In this document: piece after piece, positions 32,385 through 42,822 of the stretch
Numbering within the stretch: position 1 is the stretch's first letter
Layout: every line of letters starts with the position of its first letter
From: Rhododendron vialii
Lineage: Eukaryota > Streptophyta > Magnoliopsida > Ericales > Ericaceae
Length of the DNA: 64,000 bases
Direction: 5' to 3'
NCBI RefSeq assembly: GCF_030253575.1
Contig: NC_080565.1
Span: 9,361,001 to 9,425,000, forward strand
Translations under genes and position numbers: made by a program
The notes under the pieces: generated by a model
Told to the model about the DNA's origin: nothing
The model's database searches: none
Seen by the model: the letters and a program-made list of their open reading frames with translations, nothing else

Positions 32385-33345
32385 ACTAGGTGTTGGAAAG
32401 TTGAATAGGTATTCTTTTGCTGAATAGGTGTTCTTTTGTTAAAAACTGACACATATGAATGGTCGACTCCGAACAATTGGAATTCGCCATACCAGGGTTG
32501 TACATGAAATGTCTTGGCTGCTCTGTTAGAAGTACGATAGGTGTTCTCTTTTGTTAAAACTGACACATATGAATGGTCGGCTCAAAACAATTGGAATTCG
32601 CCGTACCAAGGCTTGTATATGAAATGTCTTGCCTGCTCTGTTTTGAATTACAGTAATTGTTCTTTTGTTTAAAACGATACCTATGCATAGTCGGCTCCGA
32701 ACAATGGGAATAGCAGGTCATCGTTTTGTTATGATAACAATTCTGAATCTTTTCATTTGATATATAACTGATGCTGCGAAATAGTCTATCTACCAGAATA
32801 CAGCTAGAGATAATGCTATCTCAGAGAGAAAAATCTGTATCAACACAAAATTTAAAAGAGATAAAAGTATCTCAGCCAATACATTTCGCAAAATAGAATG
32901 ACAGATAAAGCTATCTCATACAAAACATTCTTTGTGAACCTTTCATTCAATAGTTGTTCTTTTGTTAAAATTGACACATATGAATGGTCGGCTCAGAACA
33001 ATTGGAATTCGCCGTACCAAGGCTTGTATATGAAATGTCTTGCCTGCTCTGTTTTGAATTACAGTAATTGTTCTTTTGTTTAAAACGATACATATGCATA
33101 GTTGGCTCCGAACAATGGGAATAGCAGGTCATCATTTTGTTATGATAACAACTCTATATCTTTTCACTTGACACACAACTGATGCTGCGAAATAGTCTAT
33201 CTACCAGAATAAAGTTAGAGATAATGATATCTCAGCCAATAAAATCTGTATCAACACAAAAATTAAAAGAGATAACAATATCTCAGCCAATACATTTCGC
33301 AAAATAGAATGACAGATAAAGCTATCTCATACAAAACATTCTTTG
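32385..33345. repeat. Tail-to-tail spacer with ~411-bp direct repeat and palindromes
   Basis: Between the two convergent genes, a block (about 32552-32935) recurs at 32954-33345 with an offset of 411 bp, and a partial earlier copy lies at about 32436-32545. Each carries CACATATGAATGGTCG and AATTGGAATTCGCC. Palindromes start at 32807, 32858, 33218 and 33269 (exact) and at 32902 and 33313 (one mismatch). Confidence 0.85.
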
Positions 33346-33482
33346 TGAACCCTAAACCCATAAACTGTAAAACCTAAACATGCTCTGTAAAAACAAAATA
33401 AAATATATATCAATATCTCAGCCAACGTTCAACCTTTCATTCAATGTCCAATGAATATGAATCAACAATAGAACACAATGAA

Positions 33483-35907
33483 TCAATCACAAGCTTCCTT
33501 ACATCTCTTCCTATTATGATTTCCTAACTTCTTGCACCTGCCACACCTTATTTGCCTCACCTTCTCACCCCTTGACCGGATTCTTGCAACCTTGAGTCTA
33601 CCACGTGGCCTCCTAGTCTTAGGAGGAAGAATAAGAGGAAGAATAACAGCAGAATTTTCAGACACTGGTGCAACTCCAAGAGTAGAAATAGGAACAGGAT
33701 GTATAGGACAATCGTAGCAGAATCGGAAAGCATCAGCAGTGTATAATGGATCAATATAATTGGATACATCTATGCCATTCTTCTGAAGAGTTGTGAATGC
33801 ATGCACACAAGGGAAACAATAGAGCTGCCAACGACAACATGTGCATGTCCTGTTTCTTATGTCAACCACAACAGCTGGTAATGAAGACACTTCAAAAACC
33901 TCATCACTTGATCCAAACACAGTCCATGTCCGTCCTTTATTAAAGAACTCTCTCAATTTTGCATCATATTCAGGACACAAAACACTGTTCAATTTTCTTG
34001 ATAACTGTTTCCTTTCACACATTTGAGTCATGATTTGAACCCTGATCGTATCAACACATTTAAGGACTGGCAACTTACGAGCTTCAACAATCCAGTTGTT
34101 GAAAGACTCCACAGCATTTGAGGTCATTTCCCCATATCGTTTACTTGGGAAATATGCATTTGCCCAATTATACACTGGAATGGAAGCAACAAACTCCTTA
34201 GCTCTGTCTCCACCGACCTTAAACAATTCGTTTACACAGTTTTTAAAATCTAATACTGTAGGTGCAAGAGCACAATCATTGAAAAGACTCACTACTCGTT
34301 CCCGGAAACCATTAGGTGCTCTTCCTGACATCCTATCCCTCAAGTTATTCTTCAAATGCTGCAGACAATAAGAATGATATCCGTTTGAGAAAACCTCTGG
34401 CACATGCTTCACAAGACCAGTATGGCGATCTGTTATGAAAGTAAGTTCACGAGCTGACAGAATAGATCTCAACTTCAACAAAAACCAAAGCCAATTATCG
34501 TCGGTCTCGGAATCAACAACACCATAAGCAACCGGAAACAAGCCTGCCCAAAAAAACAACAGATAACAGTATCTCAGCTATAACAGTCTCTGTATCTACC
34601 AGAATGAAGCAAGAGATAATGACATCTCAATAAAAACAGTCTCTACAAACCAAAATAAAGCAAGAGATAACGGTATCTCAGGAAAAATAGTCTCTGTATC
34701 TACCATAATAAAGCAATAGATAACGCTATCTCAGCCAATAATCACAAAACTAAAAAGAGAGATAACTCTATCTCAGTATAAGCATTCTCTGAATTTGAAA
34801 AAAAAAAAAAAACTAACCGTTATCAGCATCCTTCCCAACGGCTGCGAGCACAGTTCCCTTATATCTCCCTGTCAAAAAAGTACCATCAAGACACAAAAAA
34901 GGCCGACAGTAGTTGAATCCTTTGATGCATGCATCGAATGCCACAAATAACCTTCGAAACCGATTATCTTCACAGCATTCAACGTCCACAACACTACCGG
35001 GATTTTTCTCCTTCGCTACCTCCGCATACAATCGAAGTTTGTTAAATGACAATGCATAATCACCTTGAGTATCATTGTTCGCCATCTCAATACCTAACCA
35101 TGCATGGTGATAACCGATTGTAGTACCGTATCGTTGTCTGAAGAATCTAACAGCATCTATAGGCTTATACGACGCCTTTGAACGAACTTCATCAAGAACT
35201 TCTTCTGCAACAAGCTTTGAAGACATCCGAGAATTTTTTGAATTACAAATTGTAGCACCACATCTGTGTTCTTTTTCAAGCTCCTTAATGCAAAAAAATT
35301 GATTTGATTTGTCTAGAATTGCATGAACAAACCATTTACACCCATCTGCCTTAAAAGCACACTCAGCTGTCACTCTTGATTGGTCATTCTTCAAATACTT
35401 GAACCTAAATCCAACTTCAATTGCATACTTACACAAAGATAACCTAAAATCCTTAACACCACCTCTAAATTCTTGACCAACATGACTAATCAAATACGCC
35501 CAATCAGCAGAAAGTCTTTTTGTCTCATGATGAGGACAAAATTTTTCAAGAGGATCCTCAACAATTTCAGAATGTGAACTACTAGTTACTCCACCATTTC
35601 CATTGCTACTACTGCTTTCACCGATTTCAAAACGGCTACTAACTCTACAATTACCATCTTCAACTGATACCTCGACACAACGAGCACCATATGCAGCAGC
35701 TAAATCCATCATATTACAAAAATCATCATCATTCTCAAGGAGTATATTACGATGATCACAAACAGAATACAACAACCTCATTGATACCAAACCATTCCAC
35801 TTGTTAGAAATACTTCCAATAAGATTCTCAAATTGATAACCTTCTGTCACCTTAACAACAAGACTATAGGATCCATATTTGCACAATAGAAGAATAGAAG
35901 AATCCAT
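33483..35907 (-). CDS. Mutator-type (MuDR/VANDAL-like) transposase, two exons, 716 aa
   Basis: Exon 1 is 35907-34818 and exon 2 is 34543-33483, with a GT..AG intron rich in palindromes. The N-terminus has a PB1-like leader (SYSLVVKV), a serine/glycine linker, and a MuDR DNA-binding region around FRLSLCKYAIEVGFRFKYLKN. The MULE catalytic domain has D341 (CLDGTF), D402 (FITDRH) and E509 (NAVESFNNW), a complete DDE set. A SWIM zinc finger (C597, C599, C609, H611) and a C-terminal Cys-rich knuckle (CGRCKKLGNHNRKRC) follow. It cuts and joins transposon ends in the nucleus. The frame is uninterrupted, so it could be active. A 10-residue extension to 35937 exists, but a CAG acceptor there suggests an upstream 5' UTR exon, so I start at MDSS. 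Confidence 0.9.
34560..34774. promoter_or_regulatory. Palindrome cluster in the transposase intron
   Basis: Sites start at 34560, 34613 and 34717 (one mismatch each), 34664 and 34759 (exact), spaced 53, 51, 53 and 42 bp. TATCTACCAGAATGAAGC or a close relative precedes several. The near-constant spacing is about five helical turns. Confidence 0.88.
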
Positions 35908-35938
35908 TTCAACTTCAAAAACCAGTTCAGTCTGCAAA

Positions 35939-36390
35939 CAGATAACATTATATCAGAATAAACAAATCAGATACACATATCTCAAAAAAGTAGTCTATCT
36001 ATGAGAACAAAGCAATAGATAATGTTATTTCAACAAAAACAGTCTCAGTATCTACCAGAACAAAGAAATAGATATAATGCTATCTCAGCAAATAAACAAA
36101 AATAGAAAGAGATAACAGTATCTCAGAAAATACAGTTCACTGTGATACACATATCTCAGCAACAATAATTTCTGTATCTACCAGAATAAATCAATAGATA
36201 ATGTTATCTCAACAAAAAAACAATCTCAGTATCTACATAACAGTATCTCAGAAAATACAGTTCACTGTGATACACATATCTCAGCAACAATAATTTCTGT
36301 ATCTACCAGAATAAATCAATAGATAATGTTATCTCAACAAAAAAACAATCTCAGTATCTACCAGAATAGAACAATAGATAACGCTATCTC
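35939..36390. promoter_or_regulatory. Palindrome array upstream of the transposase gene
   Basis: Sites at 35968, 36142, 36195, 36267, 36320 and 36375 (one mismatch) and 36109 (exact), plus more degenerate ones near 35939 and 36012. A 126-bp direct repeat (about 36117-36235 and 36243-36361) holds two sites per copy. The array occupies the likely promoter/5' UTR of the minus-strand gene, mirroring the array before the Ulp1 gene. Confidence 0.85.
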
Positions 36391-36402
36391 AGCAAATAAA
36401 CT

Positions 36403-36968
36403 CTATAAAACACAAAATAGAAGAACACAGCAAAAATCAAAACAAATACTGAGATAGTGAAGAACACAGCGACAGAGAAACATCAGCACAGAGATCGCGA
36501 ACAGAAAACACTCCGAAGACAAAAGATCGTGATCCTGATCGGGAGAGATCGTCACAAAGCGAAACGAGATCGTGATCGCAATACAGAAACGAAATCGTGA
36601 AAGTGATCGTGATCCAAAAAAGAGCTGTGATCGCAGGAAGAGAGAGAGAGAACTGAGCTGTGATTGCGGGAAGAGAGATAAATAGAGAGAGAGAGAGAGA
36701 GAGAGAGGCGCACCAGAAACGAGCTCGATCTCGTGATTGTGCTGCTCGAGATCCAGAAATGGTGCCCTATCCAGTAATGGCGCGTTGGGTTGAAAGCAGC
36801 AGGGAACAAAATTTAAACATAACACATTATATATACACACCAGTCAGGGCATTTTGGTCTAGAAACGGACTGTAGACCTAATAAATGTTACAGTAATGGG
36901 CCTTCACCACTATTACACATTGGGTTGGACTAAACACCCAAAAACACCTTTAAAACGGACTCTAGCCC
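36403..36968. other. MULE right subterminal region
   Basis: Contains GATCGTGATCG-rich sequence, a GA microsatellite (about 36684-36708) and two related words near the end, AAACGGACTGTAGACC (36864) and AAACGGACTCTAGCCC (36953). No coding exon is seen; probably transposase 5' leader and terminal sequence. Confidence 0.6.
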
Positions 36969-37145
36969 AATTTACCGTTTAATTATGGATATAAAATAGA
37001 ATAAAGGGTAATAAAGGTAATTTACATATTACAAAGATGAAAACATAAGCATGAAAAAAGGGGGGGGATGAATTCTTACATAGCATGAAAAAAGAGGATG
37101 GATATTTAAATATTCCAAAAATATTCTGCAAGCATTCGGAATCTC

Positions 37146-38337
37146 TGATAGGCGGGTAAATGTTCACATACGCACCCCCTAATTATCCATGGTAAGTCTA
37201 TTTATATATTATTACTTGGTGATTTATGCTTTTATTTTTGTTGTAGGTATTTGGAGGATTTAGTACAAAAAGCACAAAGTTAAAATATTAAACGATGTTC
37301 GAAGCTGATCTGTTTAAAGGTCATATGGAGTCAAGAATTTAGCACTGGACTAATTAGTCCACGGGCATCACTGAGGAAAATGATTTGCAATTCAATTGGG
37401 TGGGCCCAATGTTTATTAGTTGACTGAATGGTGTGCCATGGAGTAAAAGGTTGAAGTCGGCTGGGAATAATTAAAAGGCGGAAAACATAGGGCTGCACCA
37501 TATATAAAAGCAGAGCCACGCACATAACGAAGAGGCATCACGATAAACAGAGAATGGAGAAAGGCAGTGTGGTGCGCATATCAAGAGACTGGCATTCTAC
37601 AATAGCAGTGAACCAAAGCAAATTATTGTAATGATTTGCCTTCCGATGTCTGGCTAATCCCCTCTTCTAGGACGGAGATGAAGCTCAAACTCGGAGTAAT
37701 AATGTTAGTATTTTGATTTAGTATTTTATTATTCAAATCGTGGTTGTATGATATAAGGATTTATTTGCGATATTAATTTTTCCAATCACATCTTGTGTAT
37801 GAATTCCTGAGTTTTATGCACGTTCATACAACAGTTCTTAATTGTTTTGTGATAACTGAGTAAGATGGGTTATGCTTCTTAAGACGCACTATACTATTAG
37901 ACGATCTGTGCCATAGAGACGGATTGTACTAGTAAGACAGTTCATGCTAGGCGACGATACCCCATGCTATTCGGGGATTCATGATAATCTTTAGGTGATA
38001 CTGTAAGGCCCGCGAACCCTAATGATATCCGGACTGATTCAAGTAATTAACCTTTGTCATCGCATAAATATTGTTACAATGGGAAGTGGATTCGAAACCC
38101 TAGATTTTTCTCTCATAAATTCTCTCACTTTTTATTGCTTATTTTTATTCAGCTTTAAATATTTTAGAACTCAAACAATCAAATCTCTTTCCGAATTAAT
38201 TTAGAAATCAATTGAAGCAATCACAACTTAGCCTTCGTAATCCCTGAGGACGATACTCGAAGTACTTACCGCTATCTTTTAGGTAGTAGTAATTACTCTT
38301 TCTATTAATTATTTTTTATACAGAAATGACACGATCA
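37146..38337 (+). repeat. 5' LTR of the Athila-like element
   Basis: TGATAGGCGGG... to ...ACACGATCA, preceded by ATCTC. A TATATAAAAG box lies at 37501-37510. Its partner is 45127-46313. Confidence 0.9.
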
Positions 38338-39672
38338 AATTTTGCACCTCAAGTAATTGACTCATCCATTTGCATGCACCGCATTCATTGCGAAAATAAT
38401 GCAAAACCATCAAGAGAGATGCAAAAGAGGTTGAACCCTAAAATAAAGGAGGTCGTTATGAAGGAGGTGGTTAAATTGTTGGACGGGTATCATATACCCC
38501 ATCTCTGATAGTAAATGGGTGAGTCCTACTCAAGTAGTGCCCAAGAAGTCAAGCATCACTGTCGTTATGAATGAGAAGGGTGAGCTCGTGCCCGCACGCA
38601 TGACAATAGGTTGGCGTGTGTGTATTGATTATAGAAAGCTCAATGCCATGACTAAGAATGATCATTTTTCACTTCCATTTATTGATCAAATCCTAGAGAG
38701 GTTAGCAAGCCAGAGCTTTATTATTTTTTGGATGGCTATTCCGGATATAACCAAGTGGCCGTCAACCCAGCGGATCAAGAGAAAACTACCTTCACCTGTC
38801 CTTATGGTACTTATGCTTATCGGCGCATGCCTTTTGGCTTATGCAATGCACCCGCGACCTTTCAAAGGTGCATGATGGCTATCTTCTTTGATATGGTGGA
38901 GGACTTTCTAGAAGTATTCATGGATGACTTCTCGATCTTTGGGGCCTCTTTTGATTCATGTCTCCAAAATCTTGCCCAAGTGCTCAAACGCTGCAAAGAG
39001 ACTAACCTGGTCCTCAGTTGGGAAAAGAGTCACTTCATGGTTCATGAGGGGATTGTTTTGGGCCACATAGTGTCCAAGAGGGAGATTGAAGTTGACAAGG
39101 CAAAAGTTGACTTAATTTCTTGACTTCCTCCCCCTTCATCAGTCAAGCAAATTTGCTTTCTTGGGACACGCTGGGTTTTACAGGCATTTTATCAAGGATT
39201 TTTCTAAAATCGCCAAGCCCTTGTGTGATTTTTTAGCTAAGGACACCCCCTTCATTTTTGATGAGGCTTGTATGAGAGCTTTTGAGAAGCTCCGTGAGGC
39301 ATTGTCCACAGCACCAATCATGCAGTCCCCCAATTGGTTTTTGCTCTTTGAAATTATGTGTGATGCATCCGACTATGCAGTCGGTACTGTATTGGGCCAG
39401 TGGGTTCACAAGGTCCCTCAAGCCATTTATTATGCGAGTATGACCCTCTCTGATTCGCAGTTGAACTATACCACTACAGAGAAGGAATTACTCGCTGTGG
39501 TCTTTTCCTTTGACAAGTTCCGGTCCTACCTTTTAGGGTCAAGGTCATAGTATACACTGATCATGCTGCTCTGCGGCATTTGCTTTCTAAGAAGGAGACC
39601 AAACCTAGGTTGATTAGGTTGATTTTGCTCCTCCAAGAGTTTGATGTGGAGATTTGAGACAAGAAGGATCTG
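38338..39672 (+). pseudogene. Athila-like reverse transcriptase and RNase H, degenerate
   Basis: Starts CMHRIHCENNAKPSREMQ, meets a stop near 38506, resumes with WRVCIDYRKLNA, then in another frame DGYSGYNQVAV and RRMPFGLCNAPATFQRCM, and has an FMDDFSIF active site (about 38918-38942). A stop at about 39121 separates an RNase H part (39161-39550) with GHAGFYRHFIKDF and CDASDYAVGTVLG. The frame breaks again near 39548, and the coding homology is cut by the solo LTR at 39673. Several stops and frameshifts make it non-functional. Confidence 0.92.
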
Positions 39673-39677
39673 AAAAT

Positions 39678-41394
39678 TGTCACACTCTCGATTTTCAACA
39701 TAAATATAAAAGGTTTCCACAAATAAAATCTCACAATAATCCGTACAATACCCCAAAAGAATTTAACATTTCACCTCCATAATTGGACTTTGTCATTCAA
39801 GTTTCTAGTAAATTACATCATTAGCTCAACGGTCCAAATAACGTAAGTACAAAGTATCGAAAGAGTTAAGGATTACAACGTCCAAAGTCAAAAGATTTAC
39901 AATTAAAGTTACTAATACATCTTCCAAAAAGATGACATGCAAAGATGAACAAGTAACTTCTCAAAGGTTAGGTTTCAAAAGAATTTTTCACATCCATGCG
40001 CTCCCAAGCATGCGACTACTGTCCTGAGTTAGTACCTGGAAAATAATTTAAGGTTTAAGCTACACTAGCCCAGTAGAAAGCTCTAATCTAACAATGTATG
40101 CACATGAGCTGTAAGGAAGATCACATGATGGACAGTGATACAAAAACTCAAAGAATTGATGGTAACAACAACCGATAACCCAACACTCCAATTTCAGAAC
40201 CAACCGAATACTTGATGAGAAACCTTTGAAAGTACCATGTGTCCAAATGTGTCTCGTACAAGTGTCTTGAGCCGTAGCTCCTGCCAGGCCAGTTAAAGAA
40301 CCCCGATGTCCTCTACTAGGCACCTTACCCATTGGGAGGTCCTGAAGTATCCAATATGAGCATATAGCTCCTACCGGGCCAATTGAAGGACCCGATGTCC
40401 TCTTCTAGGCACTCACCCGTTGATGAGTCCTGAATGTTCGCGTTGTGTCGATAAATGTTCAAGCATCGCGTATCCTTGTGTTACGTCATTTCAATTCAAT
40501 CACGGTTCATACGATAATCAATGCAAAATTTCCACCGAACAAGGGCAATAGATGCAACGATACTTTACAAACTCAACCATTACAATTAACCATGTAACGG
40601 GGTGTTTTGGAAGTGTTTGGAATAAGTTAGAAGTAATCGGGGGTCAAAAAGATGAAGTTTAGAACAAAACTGAAAAACTGTCCCTAAGCCAAAGGTATCG
40701 ATACTTAGCCAAATGGTATCGATACCATTTGACCAAGAAGCTTTCTAGATGCAAAGGTTTCGATACCTAGGACAAATGGTATCGATAACAAGTGATTTTC
40801 TGGGTTTTGAAACACAAATGTATCAATACCTGGCAAAATAGTATCGATACCAGATCAGTTCGAGCAGATTTTCTGCAAATTTTAATGGGGTTCAACACAA
40901 CAACATCAACAACGACCAAAGGCACGAATCGAGGCAAGGAAAACAAGTCATAAACATATATTGGAAGTTAGAACTCCCTACCTCAAAGATTGAAGAACAA
41001 ATCAAAGGGTTTTCTAAGCCCTAGCTCCAAAGCTTCAAATCGAATGGAATATGCCTCCACCGAGCTCAAACCAGCGAAATAAGGACTGAAATACGTGAAG
41101 GGATGAAGGATTGAAGGCTGTTTTGAGTGGGTTTTGGGTAATTTGGTGGGAAAATGGGTGAGAGTGAAAGTGAGAAAGAGAGACATTAGAGAGAGGGAGA
41201 GATTGGGGGTGAGGGGTGTGAGTGTGTTTCTCACACTCCTCCCTATATATACTCACATAAATGCAAATTACACCATCACCCACATCTTTCAAACTCTTGC
41301 ACATCGAACCCTTCGAACAATTATCCATATAATATTTTCAATTATCCCCTATGAAACAATTTAAATTTATTAAACGAAATTATGGGTCTCTACA
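39678..41394 (-). mobile_element. Solo LTR (1717 bp) inserted in the Athila-like pol
   Basis: Plus-strand ends TGTCACACTCTCG and GGGTCTCTACA, with AAAAT duplicated on both sides (39673-39677, 41395-41399). The minus-strand start TGTAGAGACCC and end GTGTGACA resemble the ends of the young element at 9342, and a TATATATA box (41244-41251) fits minus orientation. No internal coding is present, so this is a solo LTR from intra-element recombination. It includes three imperfect repeats with GGTATCGATACC-like palindromes at about 40690-40860. Confidence 0.88.
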
Positions 41395-41399
41395 AAAAT

Positions 41400-42822
41400 T
41401 CTGTAGCAGACCACTTATCGAGGATCCTAGTGGATGCCTCTGTTGACACCTTGCCCCTCAAGGACTCATTCCTCGATGAGCAACTCTTTGAGGTGTCACA
41501 AGTGCGACCCCCATGGTATGCACACATCGTCAACTACCTGGCCACAAGCGCGCTTCCCTCTCATTGGTCAAAGCACGACAAGGACCAATTCTTTGCGCAT
41601 GTTAGGCACTATTTTTGGGAGGATTCGGAACTCTTTAAGTTGTGTTCGAACCAGGTGATTAGGAGGTGCGTTCCTACGATTGAGCATCATAGCATTCTCA
41701 CCTTTTGTCATTCACTTGAGTGCGGAGGGCATTTTAGTGGGAAGAAAACGGCGGCGAAGGTCTTACAAAGCGGTTTCTACTAGCCCACTCTATTTAAGGA
41801 TACATATGAGTTTTGCAAGGCATGCCTTAAGTGCCAGAAAACCGGCAATATTTCACGTCGTGATATTATGCCCTTGTCCTCCATCCTTGTTGTGGAGATG
41901 TTTGATGTTTGAGAGATAGACTTCATGGGTCCGTTTCCGTGTTCGCATGGGAACGAGTATATCCTTGTGGCAGTGGACTACGTGTCCAAGTGGGTGGATG
42001 CGATCGCCACCAAGACCAATGACCACAAAGTTGTGGTCAAGTTTCTTCAAAGCAATATTTTTACTCGTTTTGGCTATCTGCGGGCGATTATTAGTGATGA
42101 AGGCACCCATTTTCTCAATAAATACTTCGTCGCCCTTGTGCAAAAGTATTCTATCACTCGTAAAGTGGCAACACCTTATCATCCTTAGACTAGTGGGCAG
42201 GTTAAAGTGTCAAATAGGGAGATTAAATGCATACTTGAAAAGACAGTTAGGCTTGATCGAAAAGATTGGTCTTTAAGGCTTGATGATGCTTTATAGCCTA
42301 CCGTACAACTTATAAGACTCTATTGGCATGTCTCCTTACCGGTTAGTTTTTGGTAAGGCATGTCATTTGCCCATTGAGTTGGAGCATAGAGCTATGTGGG
42401 CCATTAAGAAGTTTAACTTTGATATGGTCACTGCCGGGTTACATCGTGAGCTCCAACTTGCTGAATTGGAAGAGTTGCGCAATGAAGCATCTGAGAGTGC
42501 ACATATATATAAGGATAGGACTATGGCATTTCATGATAAACACATTGTTAGAAAGCCCCTTGAAGTTGGTCAAAAAGTGTGGCTCTTTAATTCTAGACTT
42601 AAACTTTTCCAGGGCAAGTTGAGGTCACGATGGGATGGTCCATATGTTGATACTCGTATTTTCCCCCATGGGGTAGTAGAGTTTAACGATCCACGTGTTG
42701 GTAATGTTTTCAAGGTCAATGGCCAAAGACTTAAACCTTATGGGGAAGGAATTGGTGATGGCGTGGTAGATGGTGCCACGATGGAGTCCATTACTTTGAT
42801 GGACCCAATTTATATAGATTAG
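41400..42822 (+). pseudogene. Athila-like integrase, degenerate
   Basis: Resumes exactly where RNase H broke off (NSVADHLSR). It carries the zinc-binding part (EHHSILTFCHS...CKACLKCQK), the catalytic core ([17 protein letters not shown] and [10 protein letters not shown]) with stops near 41781, 41911 and 42187, and a C-terminal part in a clean frame (42328-42822) with [14 protein letters not shown] and SRWDGPY. Frame changes occur around 42188-42328. Not functional. Confidence 0.92.

Larger units (their letters stand above)
26846..36968. mobile_element. Mutator-like element (MULE) carrying Ulp1 protease and transposase genes
   Basis: About 10.1 kb. The proposed ends are GGCTCCAGTCCTTTTTA (from 26847) and, as reverse complement of the right end, GGCTAGAGTCCGTTTTA; 14 of 17 positions match. 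The flanks AATTTATAG (26837-26845) and AATTTACCG (36969-36977) match at 7 of 9, consistent with an aged 9-bp Mutator target duplication. Inside are two convergent spliced genes: a DUF1985-like/Ulp1 protein (plus, 27972-32364) and a MuDR-type transposase (minus, 33483-35907). Both reading frames are uninterrupted across predicted exons. Introns, flanks and spacer are filled with GAGATA-N4-TATCTC palindromes. The gene pair recalls the Ulp1-bearing Kaonashi and VANDAL MULEs of Arabidopsis. Boundary confidence is moderate because the terminal repeats are short. Confidence 0.8.
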
